Shown here in pieces: positions 1-10,335 of a stretch of DNA of 64,000 nt. This DNA comes from Chloropicon primus. Taxonomy: Eukaryota; Chlorophyta; Chloropicophyceae; Chloropicales; Chloropicaceae. The stretch spans positions 1-64,000 of the forward strand of contig CP060773.1 in NCBI GenBank assembly GCA_023205875.1. The letters run 5' to 3'. The notes under the pieces are model-generated. The model had not been told where the DNA came from and made no database searches. It saw nothing but the letters and a program-made list of their open reading frames with translations. Position numbers and translations under genes: made by a program. Numbering within the stretch: position 1 is the stretch's first letter; every line of letters starts with the position of its first letter.

Positions 1-680
1 AAAACCTAAACCTAAAACCTAAAACCTAAAACCTAAAACCTAAAACCTAAAACCTAAAACCTAAAACCTAAAACCTAAACCTAAACCTAAAACCTAAACC
101 TAAACCTAAAACCTAAAACCTAAAACCTAAAACCTAAAACCTAAACCTAAAACCTAAAACCTAAACCTAAAACCTAAAACCTAAAACCTAAAACCTAAAA
201 CCTAAAACCTAAAACCTAAAACCTAAAACCTAAAACCTAAAACCTAAAACCTAAAACCTAAAACCTAAAACCTAAAACCTAAAACCTAAAACCTAAAACC
301 TAAAACCTAAAACCTAAACCTAAAACCTAAAACCTAAACCTAAAACCTAAAACCTAAAACCTAAACCTAAAACCTAAAACCTAAAACCTAAAACCTAAAA
401 CCTAAAACCTAAAACCTAAAACCTAAAACCTAAAACCTAAACCTAAAACCTAAAACCTAAAACCTAAAACCTAAAACCTAAACCTAAAACCTAAAACCTA
501 AAACCTAAAACCTAAACCTAAACCTAAAACCTAAAAACCTAAAACCTAAAACCTAAAACCTAAAACCTAAAACCTAAAACCTAAAAACCTAAAACCTAAA
601 AACCTAAAACCTAAAACCTAAAACCTAAAACCTAAAACCTAAACCTAAACCTAAAACCTAAAACCTAACAAACCTACAAA
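1..680. repeat. Chromosome-end telomere repeat, CCTAAAA with CCTAAA variants
   Basis: An almost unbroken array of AAAACCT heptamers with interspersed AAACCT hexamers and a few AAAAACCT octamers runs from the first base to about 670, then decays through ACAAACCTAC variants. The C-rich strand reads 5' to 3' inward, as expected for a left chromosome end. The G-strand repeat is TTTTAGG/TTTAGG, with two G residues, not the TTTAGGG of most plants and green algae or the TTTTAGGG of Chlamydomonas. The variant units are scattered throughout and not confined to the inner edge. Confidence 0.96.
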
Positions 681-697
681 CCTACAATCCTAAACCT

Positions 698-1010
698 AAG
701 GAAGGATGACCTGGCCAAGGAAAGGAGCCGGAGAACAAAAGAAACCTAAGAGAAAGACACCGTCGCATCATCCAAACTTTCCGTGGTGCCTCCGAGTCAC
801 CGCGTTTCCTAAAGCCTTGGGAGTGCTAAAACCTAACGCCTAAAAGGCCCTCTCGTAGGTCCGAAGTGCCTTGAGTAGGGTTTGCCCGAGGAAGGAAGGA
901 AGGACGACCTGGCCAAGGAAAGGAGCCGAAGAACAAAAGAAGCCTAAGAGAAAGACTCCGTCGCATCATCCAAGCTTTCCGTGGTGCCTCCGAGCCACCG
1001 CAGTTTTCCT
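698..1010. repeat. Subtelomeric direct repeat, two copies of about 115 bp
   Basis: A block at about 700-810 beginning GGATGACCTGGCCAAGGAAA recurs at about 900-1005 with a few substitutions; the two starts are about 195 bases apart. The intervening bases 811-890 contain CCTAACGCCTAAAAGG, a degenerate telomere-like sequence. No coding potential is seen. It is probably one edge of a subtelomeric repeat family. Confidence 0.85.
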
Positions 1011-2125
1011 TCTGGTATAAGTTTTAAGTGTGATCTGGGTTTTAGTCGGCCCTAAATCAGGTCGCATAAGACGACGGGTTCCAGCAGAAGAGTGGATCAG
1101 GGTAAGGTTTACGATTGAAACTCTTTATTCTCTGGTGCCCTCTATTGCACTCCACCCGGAACAGGTCTCTCCATCACGGACTCCATTCACACATCCTCAG
1201 CCTATTCCATGGAGGGCTGTGGTTTGGGTTTTAGTGGTCCAACAGATGGACCTCTACAGGTTCAAGGACGACGGGAACATACACAATATTAAAGGAGTAT
1301 CCAAATATAAAATACAAGCCGCTTCTGACAAAGTTTAATAGCCATCGGACACGAACTGGATCCGTCACTCCACTATTCGTACCAAAAAGTAGGCCCCAAA
1401 ATGGACAATAATAGCAACAGAATCATATCATACACACCTACATTACACAATCAAGTCAGCATGAACCAAACCAAGAGGATCCAATCCACGAACAACTACC
1501 CACAATCACCTCTACTTGCCTTCTCTCCTCTCCCACTCTCCTGCATTGCCCCAAGAACACCTTTCCTCTCTCACCCCTGGACGCCAGTGCCCGGACCCGA
1601 GAATACATACACATTATCTGGGCTCGGCCCCTCCTCCTCCCATTCATTGTCATGGAGCAAGGCGACTGAGACGAACGCATTCCAAGGACCCCAATTGGAC
1701 CCACACAGACCCCCATAACACCTCAAAACCAATCATCTGCCTCCCCGATGGTAGAGAGAGAACCCTTCCGTTCTCACGACTCCGTGACTCAAACAAGGCA
1801 AGCTTGGTATCTTTGAAAAGACCTTGATGTGTTCTACCGTACAATCCCTCCCTCCTCCGCTCCATGCCCCTCCGTGTCCTAATGTCTCCCTCCCTCCCTC
1901 CGTCGCCCTTCCCCTCCCCTCCTGCTGGGCCGCCACGTCATGGCGAAACCCTAAACTTTTCCCCTTTACGAAGAAGAAGAAAGAAGAAGAGCGCGAGCGA
2001 CGTCGTTCATACACTTGGCGACACAGCCACCAGAAGCAGAAGCAAGAGCAGCAACGCAAGAAAGCAAACCCACCGCCCATTCCATTCCCTTTCCCTTTCC
2101 CACTCCATTTCCTTTCCTTTGTGCG
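1011..2125. other. Subtelomeric intergenic region, no convincing gene
   Basis: Short open frames here start with non-ATG codons or have low-complexity composition and resemble no family I know. Bases 1850-2125 are rich in CTCC and AGAAGA runs and contain the likely promoter and leader of the downstream cysteine synthase. GTAAGG-like sequences are present but no convincing exon is seen. Confidence 0.6.
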
Positions 2126-3277
2126 ATGAACGTGAACACGATGAAAGGTCTTTCGAACAGGACGCGTGGCGTGGTCCGTGCATGCTCCCAGTACCAACGC
2201 ATCCACACGACGACGATGACGACGACGAGGGTGGCGACCACGAGCAAGAGCAAGGGCATGAGCACGAGGAGGGTGAGCGCGAGGGCGGTGAGCGACGGCC
2301 CTGCGGCGGCGACGGGGTTGAACATCGCGGACAACGTGACCGAACTCATTGGGAAGACTCCCATGGTTTTCTTGAACAAGGTGAGCGAGGGATGCGGTGG
2401 GACGGTTGCGGTGAAGATGGAGAGCATGAACCCGTGCAACTCTGTCAAGGATAGGATCGCGTATAACATGATCACGCAGGCGGAGAACCAGGGGAAGATC
2501 ACGGCAGGGAAGACGACTCTGGTGGAGCCCACCTCGGGGAACACGGGGGTTGGGTTGGCGTTCATCGCTGCTGCGCTCGGGTACAAGCTCGTGCTGACCA
2601 TGCCGGCGTCCATGTCGATGGAGAGGAGGATTCTTCTCAAGGCTTTCGGTGCCGAGTTGGTGCTGACGGACCCTGCCAAGGGCATGAAGGGCGCGGTGGA
2701 GAAGGCCGAGGAGATTGCTTCCTCGACGCAGGACGCTTACGTGCTCCAGCAGTTCGAGAACCCAAGCAACCCCAAGATCCATTACGAGACGACGGGTCCT
2801 GAGATCTGGGAGGACACCGCTGGGCACGTGGACATCTTCGTCAGCGGCGTGGGAACGGGAGGAACGATCACGGGTGCGGGAGGCTTCCTCAAGAGCAAGA
2901 AGAAGGACTGCAAGGTGGTGGCGGTGGAGCCCGCGGAGAGTCCAATCCTCTCCGGAGGGAGCCCGGGGCCACACAAGATCCAGGGTATCGGTGCGGGGTT
3001 CGTGCCGGGTATCTTGGACACCGATCTCATCGATGAGGTGATCAAGGTGAGCAGCGACGAGAGCGTGGAGATGGCCAGGAGGCTCGCCTTGGAGGAGGGC
3101 CTGTTCGTCGGAATCAGCTCGGGAGCCGCGGTGACCGCCGCCCTGGAGCTCGCCAAGAGGCCCGAGAACGCCGGAAAGCTCATTACTTGCATCATCCCGT
3201 CCTTCGGGGAGAGGTACCTGTCGACGGTGCTGTTCAGCTCCATCAGGGAGGAGTGCGAGAAGATGACGGCAGAGTAA
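2126..3277 (+). CDS. Cysteine synthase (O-acetylserine (thiol)lyase), organelle-targeted
   Basis: A PLP enzyme that makes L-cysteine from O-acetylserine and sulfide, the last step of sulfate assimilation. The 383-residue product has an Arg/Thr/Ser/Ala-rich N-terminus of about 60 residues ([13 protein letters not shown]..., then [15 protein letters not shown]) typical of a plastid or mitochondrial transit peptide, followed by the catalytic domain. The Schiff-base lysine is in NSVKDR (about residue 108), the substrate-loop motif PTSGNTG follows, and the PLP-phosphate glycine loop is [12 protein letters not shown]. The C-terminus [10 protein letters not shown] is typical of plant OAS-TL. The start is the first ATG after a stretch open only from a TTG; upstream residues are low complexity. 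Single exon. Plant OAS-TL A/B/C versus the related beta-cyanoalanine synthase cannot be separated with certainty by eye. Confidence 0.95.
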   Translation: MNVNTMKGLSNRTRGVVRACSQYQRIHTTTMTTTRVATTSKSKGMSTRRVSARAVSDGPAAATGLNIADNVTELIGKTPMVFLNKVSEGCGGTVAVKMESMNPCNSVKDRIAYNMITQAENQGKITAGKTTLVEPTSGNTGVGLAFIAAALGYKLVLTMPASMSMERRILLKAFGAELVLTDPAKGMKGAVEKAEEIASSTQDAYVLQQFENPSNPKIHYETTGPEIWEDTAGHVDIFVSGVGTGGTITGAGGFLKSKKKDCKVVAVEPAESPILSGGSPGPHKIQGIGAGFVPGILDTDLIDEVIKVSSDESVEMARRLALEEGLFVGISSGAAVTAALELAKRPENAGKLITCIIPSFGERYLSTVLFSSIREECEKMTAE

Positions 3278-3443
3278 GCGTCGGTCGCTCGTGAAGCGTG
3301 GCTCCCGACATCACACATCACACGGCCACCAAAAAAAAAAAACTTTAAAAAAGAAAAGAAAACGAATAAGTTGTCATGCACGCGCGGCCACGCGTCTCGC
3401 TTTTTGTAAGAACCAGAACCGAGCCGCCCACTCCCATCGTCGA

Positions 3444-5087
3444 TCACCTCGCGTAGTCCTGCCTGAGGTGGTACTTGGTCCAGATGAGCTTGCAGGGGTC
3501 CACGAGGTACCTGAAGTTGCCGGCCTCCTTGATGTGCCTGTCCAGGAGCTCCGGGGCGGCGCAGATGACGTGCTGGCCCTTCTGGTACTGGATCATGTTC
3601 ACCCTCTGCAGCGTCGAGATCACGTCCTGCTGTCTGATGGCCGTGATGTCCGCGATGTCCTTGACCGAGATGCAGTCCCCCTTGTAAGTCTTCAGGACGT
3701 TCAGGATGGTGTACGTCCAGTAGCTGTAGTAGGACACAGCCCCGAGGTCGGACAAGGGCCGCTCCGGGGTGCCCACCTTGTTCTCCTTCTTGGTCAGCTC
3801 GTACGAGAAGTTGATGAGGAGCTTGCCGTACCCCTTCCTCTGGTAGCTGGGGAACATGAGGATGCAAGCCAGGTTGTACCCCTCCTCCGAGTGCTTCTCC
3901 TTGCTGAAGTACCCGACGGGGTGGCAGCCGCGCTCGTCGACCTCGCAGAGGATGTAAAACAGGAAGAGGTCCACGTCGTAGAACAGGGTCTTGTGGTCCA
4001 AGAAGAGCTTGGCCAGGTAGCACAAGTTCTGGCAGAAGATCTTCTCCTTGTTTCCGTCCACCTCGAAGAAGGACAGGGTCACGTCCTTGTTCTGCTTGTT
4101 CTTGTACGTGTTCCGGTAGATCTCGTCCCCGGGGGGGTGGAGCATCTTCACCTTCTTCATGTGCCTCTGCAGCTGCTTCTTGGTCCGGAAGAAGCTGAAG
4201 TCGAACTCGCAAAAGTAGAGGCGGTTGCAGTTGTTGTACTCCGGCGGGAAGGGGGAGAAGTACCACGTCTCCATCTCGTACTTGCCGAGCTCGATGAACT
4301 GGATGTTCTTCACCTTGGTGAACTCCTCGTGCTCCTGGACTTGGGCCTCGCTGCCGAGGAACTCGTGGCCCTCCCCGTGCTGGGCGGGGTCGTGCTCCAC
4401 CGCGTGAGCCCCGTGATGCATCCCCTCCAAGGCCGAGTCGACCCTCCTCTTCTGGGTCCGCGTCCTCCCGCTCTTCCCATCGCCATTGCTCTTGCCGTTG
4501 CTCTTGCCGCTCTGGTCCTTCCTGTGAAGGGTCGCCAAGTCCAGCTTATCGATCGCGACCCACTCGTCCAGCCTCCGGTTGAACTCGTCGTAGTGCACGT
4601 AATACTCGTAGTCGTCCCAGACCTCTCCGTCACCTTGCTGCTGGCCCTTGCCCTCGTGGTCCTCCACCTTCTTCCTCTCAATGATCTTCACAGGGTGGTG
4701 CTTCTTGTCCCTCCACAGGCACATCAGTTGCGACCCAACCTCCAGGGGCAACACAACCTCCAAGCCGTTCTTGTCCAACACCGTCCGCTTCACCGGCTCA
4801 CCCTTCTTCCCGTCCTCCTTCATGTCCTTGTCCTTGTCCTTCCCAGTGCCACCGCCGCCGCCATTGCCGGACCCGCTCGTCGTTGCGGCCCTCGCCTCCG
4901 TCTCCGTCCTCCTCCTCGTCACCGTCGCCGTGGCTTGCCTTCCTCCTCCTCCTCCTCCATCCCCGGGCGCTCCCTGGTTCTCCACCGCGAGGCCTTTGCC
5001 CCCTCGACCGCCCACCACCTCTGAAGCATGGAGGGACTCCGCTTGCGCTTGCGTCGTCTTCGCACGCTTGCTGTCCTTCTCACCCAT
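3444..5087 (-). CDS. MYST-family histone acetyltransferase (Esa1/Tip60/HAM-like)
   Basis: A nuclear lysine acetyltransferase, probably acting on H4 in a NuA4-type complex. The 547-residue protein has a low-complexity N-terminus, then a chromo-barrel/Tudor-knot domain (from QLMCLWRDKKHHPVKIIERK through YEYYVHYDEFNRRLDEWV), a MYST C2HC zinc finger (LYFCEFDFSFFRTKKQLQRH...H), and the acetyltransferase core. The acetyl-CoA loop is YQRKGYGKLLINFSYELTKK and the catalytic glutamate lies in TPERPLSDLG. The C-terminal winged-helix-like segment ends at VDPCKLIWTKYHLRQDYAR. The start is the ATG of MGEKDSKRAK; in-frame sequence further upstream encodes only a CA/GA microsatellite (RERERECVCVCV). Convergent with the cysteine synthase gene, about 165 bases apart. 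Confidence 0.95.
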   Translation of the reverse strand: MGEKDSKRAKTTQAQAESLHASEVVGGRGGKGLAVENQGAPGDGGGGGGRQATATVTRRRTETEARAATTSGSGNGGGGGTGKDKDKDMKEDGKKGEPVKRTVLDKNGLEVVLPLEVGSQLMCLWRDKKHHPVKIIERKKVEDHEGKGQQQGDGEVWDDYEYYVHYDEFNRRLDEWVAIDKLDLATLHRKDQSGKSNGKSNGDGKSGRTRTQKRRVDSALEGMHHGAHAVEHDPAQHGEGHEFLGSEAQVQEHEEFTKVKNIQFIELGKYEMETWYFSPFPPEYNNCNRLYFCEFDFSFFRTKKQLQRHMKKVKMLHPPGDEIYRNTYKNKQNKDVTLSFFEVDGNKEKIFCQNLCYLAKLFLDHKTLFYDVDLFLFYILCEVDERGCHPVGYFSKEKHSEEGYNLACILMFPSYQRKGYGKLLINFSYELTKKENKVGTPERPLSDLGAVSYYSYWTYTILNVLKTYKGDCISVKDIADITAIRQQDVISTLQRVNMIQYQKGQHVICAAPELLDRHIKEAGNFRYLVDPCKLIWTKYHLRQDYAR

Positions 5088-5811
5088 CACGATTTCGACA
5101 CACACACACACGCACTCTCTCTCTCTCTCTCTCTCTCTCTGGGGATGAACAATCCTTCGAGTCCTTCGATCCAAAGATCCAAACTTTCTCGTCGTCGTCG
5201 TCGTCGCGTTTGTTTGTTTGGGGTTGAAACGAAACGAGGGAGAACTCCTTGACGGAACGCGTCGGTCGGTTGCGCTGGCCTCTGCCTCGTCCTCGTCCTC
5301 GTCCTCGTCCTCGGTCTCTTCTCTTCTCTTCTCTTCTCCCGGAAACCCTACGAGCTGCTCCGCTTCGCTCTGCTCTCTGGCTGTGCTGGTGCTGGGAGGG
5401 GATGATGATGGTGGTGATGATGGTGGTCATGGTCATGATGATGATGGGTGATGATGGCGGGAAGGAGGGGGACGGTGGGAGGTCGAAGGACAATGAATTC
5501 ATGCTCCTCTCCCTCTTTCCAAAGAACCCTCGCTTGATGGGGTAAACGGGAAAGGAGGTCATGGATCAGGCCAAGGGATGATGAGGAGGAATGGTGATGG
5601 TGATGGTGATGAGGAACCCCCGTTGCACACACTCTCTCTCTTGGACTCAAGCTTAGGCTCACCAGGGAGGGAGGAAACGTTCATGCAGGGCAGCGGCAGC
5701 GGCTGCCGTACGCAGGAAAAAAAAATGATGGATTGATGTGTACAGTTTTATGCTAATGGTGTTGTTCCTAGTGCTTACATCGTCGTTCAACGCGTGTGGC
5801 TGTGGTCTTCT
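5088..5811. other. Intergenic: MYST promoter and ZIP 3' region, microsatellites
   Basis: Upstream of the acetyltransferase lie a CA/CT dinucleotide run (5099-5140), a GTC run (about 5190), a CTCGTC run (about 5285-5310), and ATGATG repeats (5402-5460 and 5575-5610). No gene is seen. Confidence 0.6.
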
Positions 5812-7005
5812 TCAGGCCCAGATGCCGATGATGGCCATGATGGCCATGCCGAAGGCGACGCCCGTGAAGCCAAAGATGGGGCTGAGGAGGCTGTCCGAGT
5901 GGTGGAGGTCCTTGTTGTTGATGAACCACTCCACCCAAATGATGCTCATTCCCATGAAGAGCAAGAAGCCCCCGCACAGGGAGTCCAGGACACCGATGGT
6001 GATGTTGGCGCCCCGGGACTGCCCCTCGTAGTTCTGGCCGAGGTACGTTCCGATCCCGATGGCGATGCCCACCGCGGTGGTGATCGAGTAGAAGAACGTC
6101 ATGAGGCACTTCTTCATGAGGCCGAACTTGGCGTCGAGGATGATCTGGCCCACCGCGAAGCCCTCGAAAAATTGGTGGAAGCTTTGGAGTCGAGGGAAGG
6201 GGGCGAACGAACGTATGAGCGAACAGACGAACGTCAGTCAGTCACGAAGAAAGAAAGAAAGAATGCATGCATGCACCCTCCAGACCGCCATGGAGACCTA
6301 CGCCGAAACTCACCTGATCGCCGTGACGAGAGGGACCCACTGCTGCTCGGGCTGGAGGCCGAGGTCGAAACCGATCAGAATGCTGTGGATGAGTATGCTG
6401 GCCTCCACGAGGATCGCGTTGCGCTGGTTCTTGCTGAACCCGGACCCTGGCGGCCCGGCGCCGTCCTCCGTCGAGCCCCCCAGGCCCTTGTCCTCGAGCT
6501 CGTACTCGGCGGGGTCCACGGGCTTGTCCACCCGCCCCTCGGGCTGGGACTTGGCCTCCACCCTGTGATGAAAGAACTCCACGACGGACATGAGGAACAT
6601 CCCGATCATTGCGAAGACCATGGGCCACTGCTCGTACGACTCGGCCAGGCCACTGTCCTCGAAAGGCTCGTAGGCTTCGCCTATCAGGTGAATGAGCGCC
6701 GTGGAGATGATCACCCCGACGCCAATCCCCCTCAGGCAGTCCAGGGACACGTCCAGCCCCCTCACCCACGAGGACTCCGCCCCCTTCATCCTCTTCTTCA
6801 CGTAGTCCATCACGTAGGCAAGCCCCATGCCTACGAAACTCGTGGCGATGATGATGAAGATCCCACCAATCTGGAGCGAAAGGTTGTACCCGTCGCTGGC
6901 GGACTCCTCCTCCACCATGACTCTCCCCCGACCCATCACGCTCGTGCTCCGTGTCATGTCTCCCGCTTCAAGCAACAACCCTCCTCCTCCTCGTGTTCTT
7001 GTCAT
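5812..7005 (-). CDS. ZIP-family metal (zinc/iron) transporter, two exons
   Basis: A membrane transporter that brings Zn2+ or Fe2+ into the cytosol. Exon 1 is 7005-6314 and exon 2 is 6181-5812; the 132-base intron has a GTGAG donor and AAAG acceptor. Joining restores the ZIP signature TAISFHQFFEGFAVG across the junction, which supports the splice. The 353-residue product has early membrane segments (SLQIGGIFIIIATSFVGMGL), CLRGIGVGVIISTALIHLIGEAY, then a long hydrophilic loop and helices IV-VIII. TM IV carries the conserved ILVEASILIHSILIGFDLG, with metal-site His. The loop lacks a His-rich cluster of the IRT type. The start at 7005 is the first ATG; another in-frame ATG lies at 6957. Confidence 0.93.
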
Positions 7006-7542
7006 CCCCCGCCCTCAGAACAGAACTGTAACGCTCGCTCTCGAGGATGAGGAGCAGAGGATCCACTCAATCCACGAGATGAGTTCGAGTTTGTGGAATG
7101 GTTGGGGATGGAGCGAACGAAAAGAAGTCAACTCAAAGCAGGAACTGGTTTAGGTGACGCCAAGGAACCACTCCTGGGCTTGGTCTGGTTTGGTTCCCTC
7201 CCTTGTGATGCTTTGCTTTGGGTCCATTCGATCGTGACCACATCGTCGTCGACATCTCTTTTTCCCGCCACGAAATCACGACCAATTTGGCGGGAACGAA
7301 GGGGAATGAAGTGCTGTGTTTGGACGACGTCGAAGGCAAACGGTACGACAGGACCGCCAAAACGGTGGAAAATGGTGGCAGGGAACGAACCTACGTCTCG
7401 AGACCTTTCCGTGAACCACTCACTCGACAGGTCTTAGTCTGACTGCAACCAAAACCACGCAGCATCCTCATCCTCCTCCTCCTCATTCAATGGTTTGTCG
7501 TGTCTTGGCGTAGGCATCATCAACGCTCGAGTATCTTTTATC
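7006..7542. promoter_or_regulatory. Divergent promoter region between ZIP and POP5
   Basis: This gap lies between two divergently transcribed genes. It contains the recurrent upstream element at 7391-7430 in the POP5 direction (CTCGAGACCTTTCCGTGAAC followed by CACTCACTCG), about 115-150 bases before the POP5 ATG. No other feature is seen. Confidence 0.6.
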
Positions 7543-8019
7543 ATGGTGCGCTACAAGAACAGGTTCCTTGTGGCGGACATTCACTGCGACAGGACGAACG
7601 CGTCGTACTTGAAGGATAAGCTCATGCTTGTCACCAGCACCAGCAGCAGCAAGAAGGGCAACCAGGAGGAGGGGCTTGGACCTGGACGAGGGGTTCCTCT
7701 GGTCGCCGCCGCTCTGGAGAAGGTCGTCCACTCGTGTTTCGGGGTGTGCCACTCGGGGGGCATCCTCTCCTCGTTGCAGGTGCGGTGCTATGACAAGATC
7801 TGGTCCGCGGGCGACGACGACGACGAAGGCGAAGGCAAGGACGGGCTCGCCAAGTGCCTTCGGTGCGTGGTGAGGTGCGACAGGGAGCACTGCAGGGACG
7901 TGAGGGCGGCATTGTGTCTGATCACTTCTCTGGCGGGGGTTCGGGTGGCCATAACGGTGGTAAAGGTCAAGGGGTCTCAACGCACGTTGGCGGACGAGGC
8001 GAAGGCCAAGTCCTCGTGA
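7543..8019 (+). CDS. POP5: RNase P/MRP protein subunit POP5
   Basis: A small protein of the RNase P and RNase MRP ribonucleoproteins, which trim tRNA 5' ends and process rRNA. The N-terminus MVRYKNRFLVADIHCD is the hallmark of the family, and this decides the start at 7543 over upstream in-frame non-ATG codons. The core continues with VHSCFGVCHSGGILSSLQVRCYD and the C-terminal VRAALCLITSLAGVRVAITVVKVKGSQRTL. The length of 158 residues is usual for the family. An acidic DDDDEGEG insertion sits in the middle. Single exon. The C-terminal KAKSS tail is species-specific. Confidence 0.93.
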   Translation: MVRYKNRFLVADIHCDRTNASYLKDKLMLVTSTSSSKKGNQEEGLGPGRGVPLVAAALEKVVHSCFGVCHSGGILSSLQVRCYDKIWSAGDDDDEGEGKDGLAKCLRCVVRCDREHCRDVRAALCLITSLAGVRVAITVVKVKGSQRTLADEAKAKSS

Positions 8020-8091
8020 GGAAACAAACACATTCATTCATTCATGGTTTCTTTCTATATTTTATTGATACTCGTTCCTGTAAACTGTCCC

Positions 8092-9223
8092 TTACTGCTG
8101 CTGCTGCTGCTGCTGCTTCTCCTTGCCTTTCCAGATCCCTGCGCTGACCAAGTTGGACAGGGAGTGGGACACCATAGGCACGAGCAGGTTGTGGCTCAGT
8201 AGAAAGGCGCCGCCGTAACTTTGAGGAACGCAGAGGAGAAGGCGTGTCAGCAGAGAGGTCCCGTGGTGACAAACGATCGCGGCTTCCTCGGCTCCCTCGA
8301 CTTACATGGCTCCAACCCACGTGGACCAGAGGGCGAACACCCAATTCCTTCCTCCGCTCCTGTGAAAGTAACCGAAGACCGCGGCGGTGATGAGGACGCC
8401 CCTCCAATCATCAAAGGTCGTGGCGGGGAGGAGAGCTCCCCGGAAGAGAGCCTCCTCACTGATCCCCGTCAGGAACGCCAGCCACACGAAATCGTACGCC
8501 TTGAGGGGGGATAGGATCTGCTTGTTACTCCGTTGTGTGGCCTCGGCGAAGTCCGCGTTGCGCTCGAGGAGCTGGACCCTGGCGGAGGTCACCAGCAGGG
8601 AGGAGGCCAGGACCAAGAGGCCGCTTTGGAGGTCCAAGCCCTGCGGATCAGTCAAGAGGACTTCCGGGGCGCCGTGCTGGGAGGCGTACGACCTCAAGAA
8701 GCCGGCGAGGAACACGAATATCCCACTCGTTCCCAAACAAGCCGTGAAGACCTTGAAGCAATGCCAAGGAGAAAGGAAAGCGTGAGAACAAGTGGAAGGA
8801 ATCAGCAGCTGCGCAGGAGTCCAATCAGGCACTCCCCTGACTCACCTGAAACCTCGTGACTTCTGGGAGGTCGGGCTTCCCCTCTACGTCACCGTCGCCC
8901 GCCGTGCTCGTCGTTGCCAATTCGCCATCCCCCAGCCGGTTCCCGCTCTCCTCCTCCTCGTAGCACGCCGCTCCAACATCTAACGAAAGGGTCTGGGGCT
9001 CCACGGCGGTCTCTTGCTCCTTCTCCTCCGGACGGAACGCCTTCCTGCCGTAAACCTCTTCCGTCCAACTCAATGGAGGAGGAGTTTCCTTCCGCTTCGA
9101 CTTTGCGTCCTCGTCCTTGGGCAAGGCGCCATTGCCGACAACCAGGCGCCTCCTTGCTGTGGCCCTCCCTCCGCGTGCGAGCCCCGGCGCCCTCCTCCGC
9201 CACGCTCCTCTCCTCATCCTCAT
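8092..9223 (-). CDS. CPBP (CAAX-like/Abi) intramembrane metalloprotease, plastid-type, three exons
   Basis: A membrane glutamic/metallo-protease of the Rce1/Abi superfamily. Exons are 9223-8846, 8751-8306 and 8218-8092; both introns are GT-AG and joining keeps the frame. Motif 1 is ISEEALFRGALLP (EExxxR), motif 2 is FGYFHR, and the exon 2/3 junction recreates WVGAIYGGAFLLSHNLLVPMVSHSLSN, giving the third motif (HSLSN). The 316-residue product has an Arg-rich N-terminus (MRMRRGAWRRRAPGLARGGR) that looks like a transit peptide, matching plant SCO4/BCM-like CPBP proteins of plastid membranes. The C-terminus ends in a poly-Gln tail encoded by CTG/CAG repeats. Substrate is unknown. The start at 9223 is the first ATG before the Arg-rich tract; upstream in-frame sequence is low complexity. 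Confidence 0.9.
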
Positions 9224-9707
9224 CCTCCACTGCAATGCACTGCAACGCAATGCAATGCAACGCAACGCACTGCTCGCTTCCTCAGGACGCCGGCGCCTTG
9301 GTGCGACCACTCGTTCGAAAGAGAGAGACGAGACGCTCGTGATGATACCGACCTCCCTCGTCGCTTCGTCCTCCGCCGCCCGCCCCGTCGCTTTCCCTCC
9401 CGCCCTCAGCTCTCGCCCGCTCTCAGCCTCACAAACTGGATAACGCTCGGCGGAGGAGCAGGGGAGCGAGGGGGAGACAAACGAGGAGCGCGCGCGAGGG
9501 AGGCGAGGGGGACCAGGGAGGCCGTCACCACGGAATAGCTTATCTCGTGACCTTTCTTTGGACCATTCGCTTGACGCGTTTGGCTCGGGGATTTGGTTTT
9601 TGTCCGGAGGAGACGAGGCGAACGAGCAGAGGAACAGTTGGATGCTGCTGGGCACAAAAGGGAATTGAATTGGTTTCGAGTGAAAGGGAAGGAGGGTGAG
9701 GCAAAGG
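9224..9707. promoter_or_regulatory. Bidirectional promoter between CPBP protease and Lin0512 gene
   Basis: Two copies of the recurrent upstream element face outward: 9303-9340 (minus) about 80-115 bases before the CPBP ATG, reading CTCTCTTTCGAACGAGTGG, and 9541-9583 (plus) about 125-165 bases before the Lin0512 ATG, reading TCTCGTGACCTTTCTTTGGA and later CGCGTTTGG. A short TGCAATGCAACG repeat lies at 9232-9270. Confidence 0.6.
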
Positions 9708-10288
9708 ATGGCGAGGGTCCGCTTGACAAGAGTTGCATGCAGTCGCCTCGGTGCCTTCCAACGGAGAGGGGATTCGAGTACGAGAAGGAAGAGAAGTTTG
9801 TGGTGTTGCTCAACATCATCATCATCACCTTCACCTTGTTCTTCTGAGTTGTTTGAGCAAGTGCTCTTCATTGAGACGGGGTTCGGGGCGGATCAGCACG
9901 GCCAGGATGCCACCAAGGCTTGTGTCAGGGCCTGTCGAAATGCAATCGAGTTCAACTCCATCCCAAGGTACGCACTCCTCGCAGCTTCGTTTATCTTCAT
10001 TCCTGTGTCCTTACTGTTTGTGTTTGTGTTTGTTTGTTCCTGTGCAGCATCCAGAAGGTCGTTCCGGGCGGTTACGACAGCATGAAGCTGGCCATCAAGA
10101 TAGGTACCCCGTTTCCGCAGACCGTGGACGCGGCCAGAGTGAGGTCTGTCTTTCCTTACGGAAGCATAGTTCAGGTGGAGCTCGTGGAGGGCGGCCTCAA
10201 TTGCAGCAGTGGGATCGTCCTCGAGAGCCAGGGGGACAAGACGGACGAGTTCCTGATCGCGGTCGCCGCCGTGACAGTTGGGTGGTGA
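9708..10288 (+). CDS. Lin0512-family conserved protein, two exons, organelle-targeted
   Basis: Exons 9708-9967 and 10048-10288 (80-base GT-AG intron) encode 166 residues. The first 55 residues are rich in Arg and Ser and resemble a transit peptide. The conserved domain starts QVLFIETGFGADQHGQDATKACVRACRNAIEFNSIP, and across the junction continues SIQKVVPGGYDSMKLAIKIGTP, matching the Lin0512 family of small bacterial and plastid-lineage proteins with the DxHGQDxTKA motif. The family has no established biochemical role that I know. Convergent with the Miro gene; the two stops are 47 bases apart around a CA repeat. Confidence 0.85.
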
Positions 10289-10335
10289 ACACTTCACACA
10301 CACACACACATACACACGAATTAATTAAAGAGGAG

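Noticed and set aside
1030-1338. A 102-codon subtelomeric frame
   Set aside because: It starts with GTG, matches no family, and lies between subtelomeric repeats.
3291-5024. A 577-codon plus-strand frame opposite the MYST gene
   Set aside because: Val/Leu-rich antisense shadow; begins in the cysteine synthase 3' region.
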